From NCBI GenBank assembly GCA_038501785.1, contig JBAMJR010000503.1, positions 306,492 to 370,491 on the forward strand: 64,000 bases of DNA, read 5' to 3'. Within the stretch, counting starts at the first letter, position 1. The number at the start of each line of letters is the position of its first letter. Source of the stretch: Myoxocephalus aenaeus (taxonomy: Eukaryota > Chordata > Actinopteri > Perciformes > Cottidae). The position numbers were made by a program, and so were the translations under genes. Of the stretch, positions 63,834 to 64,000 are shown in pieces. The notes below the pieces were generated by a model that worked only from the letters and a program-made list of their open reading frames with translations, made no database searches and was not told the origin of the DNA.

Positions 63834-64000
63834 ATGTTAGACCCAGTGACAGGCTGGCATGAAATGGCTTGCATAATACTTAGTAAGGAGGCCATAATCA
63901 TTTTTGACTCATGGCTGAAGTTAAGTTTCTCCAGCTCTCCCCAGGTTGGCAAAAAAAGCATCTCAAAATGCATCAGATTGATGCTTTAAAATATGGAATA

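Larger units (their letters stand above)
63208..63995 (+). repeat. Inverted copy B of the 0.79-kb gene-bearing repeat
   Basis: Pairs with 52720-53504. It begins TAACGCTACCG, directly after a MITE end, and continues close to the window edge. Confidence 0.92.

Overview
The window looks like a teleost fish genome, probably a percomorph, and it is almost entirely transposable-element (TE) sequence. The clues are the mixture of element families: Rex1-like, Rex3/RTE, L2 and Tx1 LINEs, DIRS and Ngaro tyrosine-recombinase retroelements, Tc1/mariner, hAT, piggyBac and PIF/Harbinger DNA transposons, tRNA-related SINEs, and long TA/CA/GT microsatellites. There are spliced, intron-containing genes and no bacterial features. 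The only host gene evidence I can defend is on the minus strand at 2448-2794: a short-chain dehydrogenase first exon (closest to hsd17b1) with a correctly spliced but quickly broken second exon. Layout: 1-1450, PIF/Harbinger remnant (transposase 3' end, Myb-like accessory exon) with a solo LTR that has a perfect target duplication. 2448-2794, dehydrogenase exons. 3167-4024, non-autonomous hAT element. 5638-6312, hAT relic and SINE. 6441-13200, minus-strand L2 LINE broken up by a composite hAT element (itself carrying a Tx1 LINE placed in a TC microsatellite, a 500-bp Harbinger MITE and a piggyBac end), by a truncated LINE and by an inverted segment. 14126-18505, Tc1, Rex1, DIRS and Rex3 remnants. 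18854-26409, hAT elements, a Harbinger-like MITE and a tandem 'ggcgctat' repeat holding a dead FAM200/ZBED5-like hAT transposase. 26591-30706, further DNA elements. 30781-36095, two Rex1-like LINEs. 37374-41888, a hAT element with an intact intron-containing DD35E Tc1/mariner-type transposon inside its transposase gene. 43121-45639, 50833-52150 and 53884-55882, three piggyBac deletion derivatives. 46992-50210, hAT, solo LTR and Ngaro remnant. 52720-53504 and 63208-63995, two inverted copies of a zinc-finger-encoding element. 58644-59864, an intact DD36E Tc1 element. 60849-62682, an element with 111-bp tandem repeats. The genes do not form a pathway. Almost all are self-mobilising or parasitic sequences stacked by nested insertion, and target-site duplications give their relative order. 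The two elements that look capable of making a full transposase are the DD35E element (38333-40568, three exons) and the DD36E Tc1 element (58644-59864, one exon). Everything else is truncated, frameshifted or non-autonomous. All assignments come from reading motifs and repeats by eye; no database search was run.
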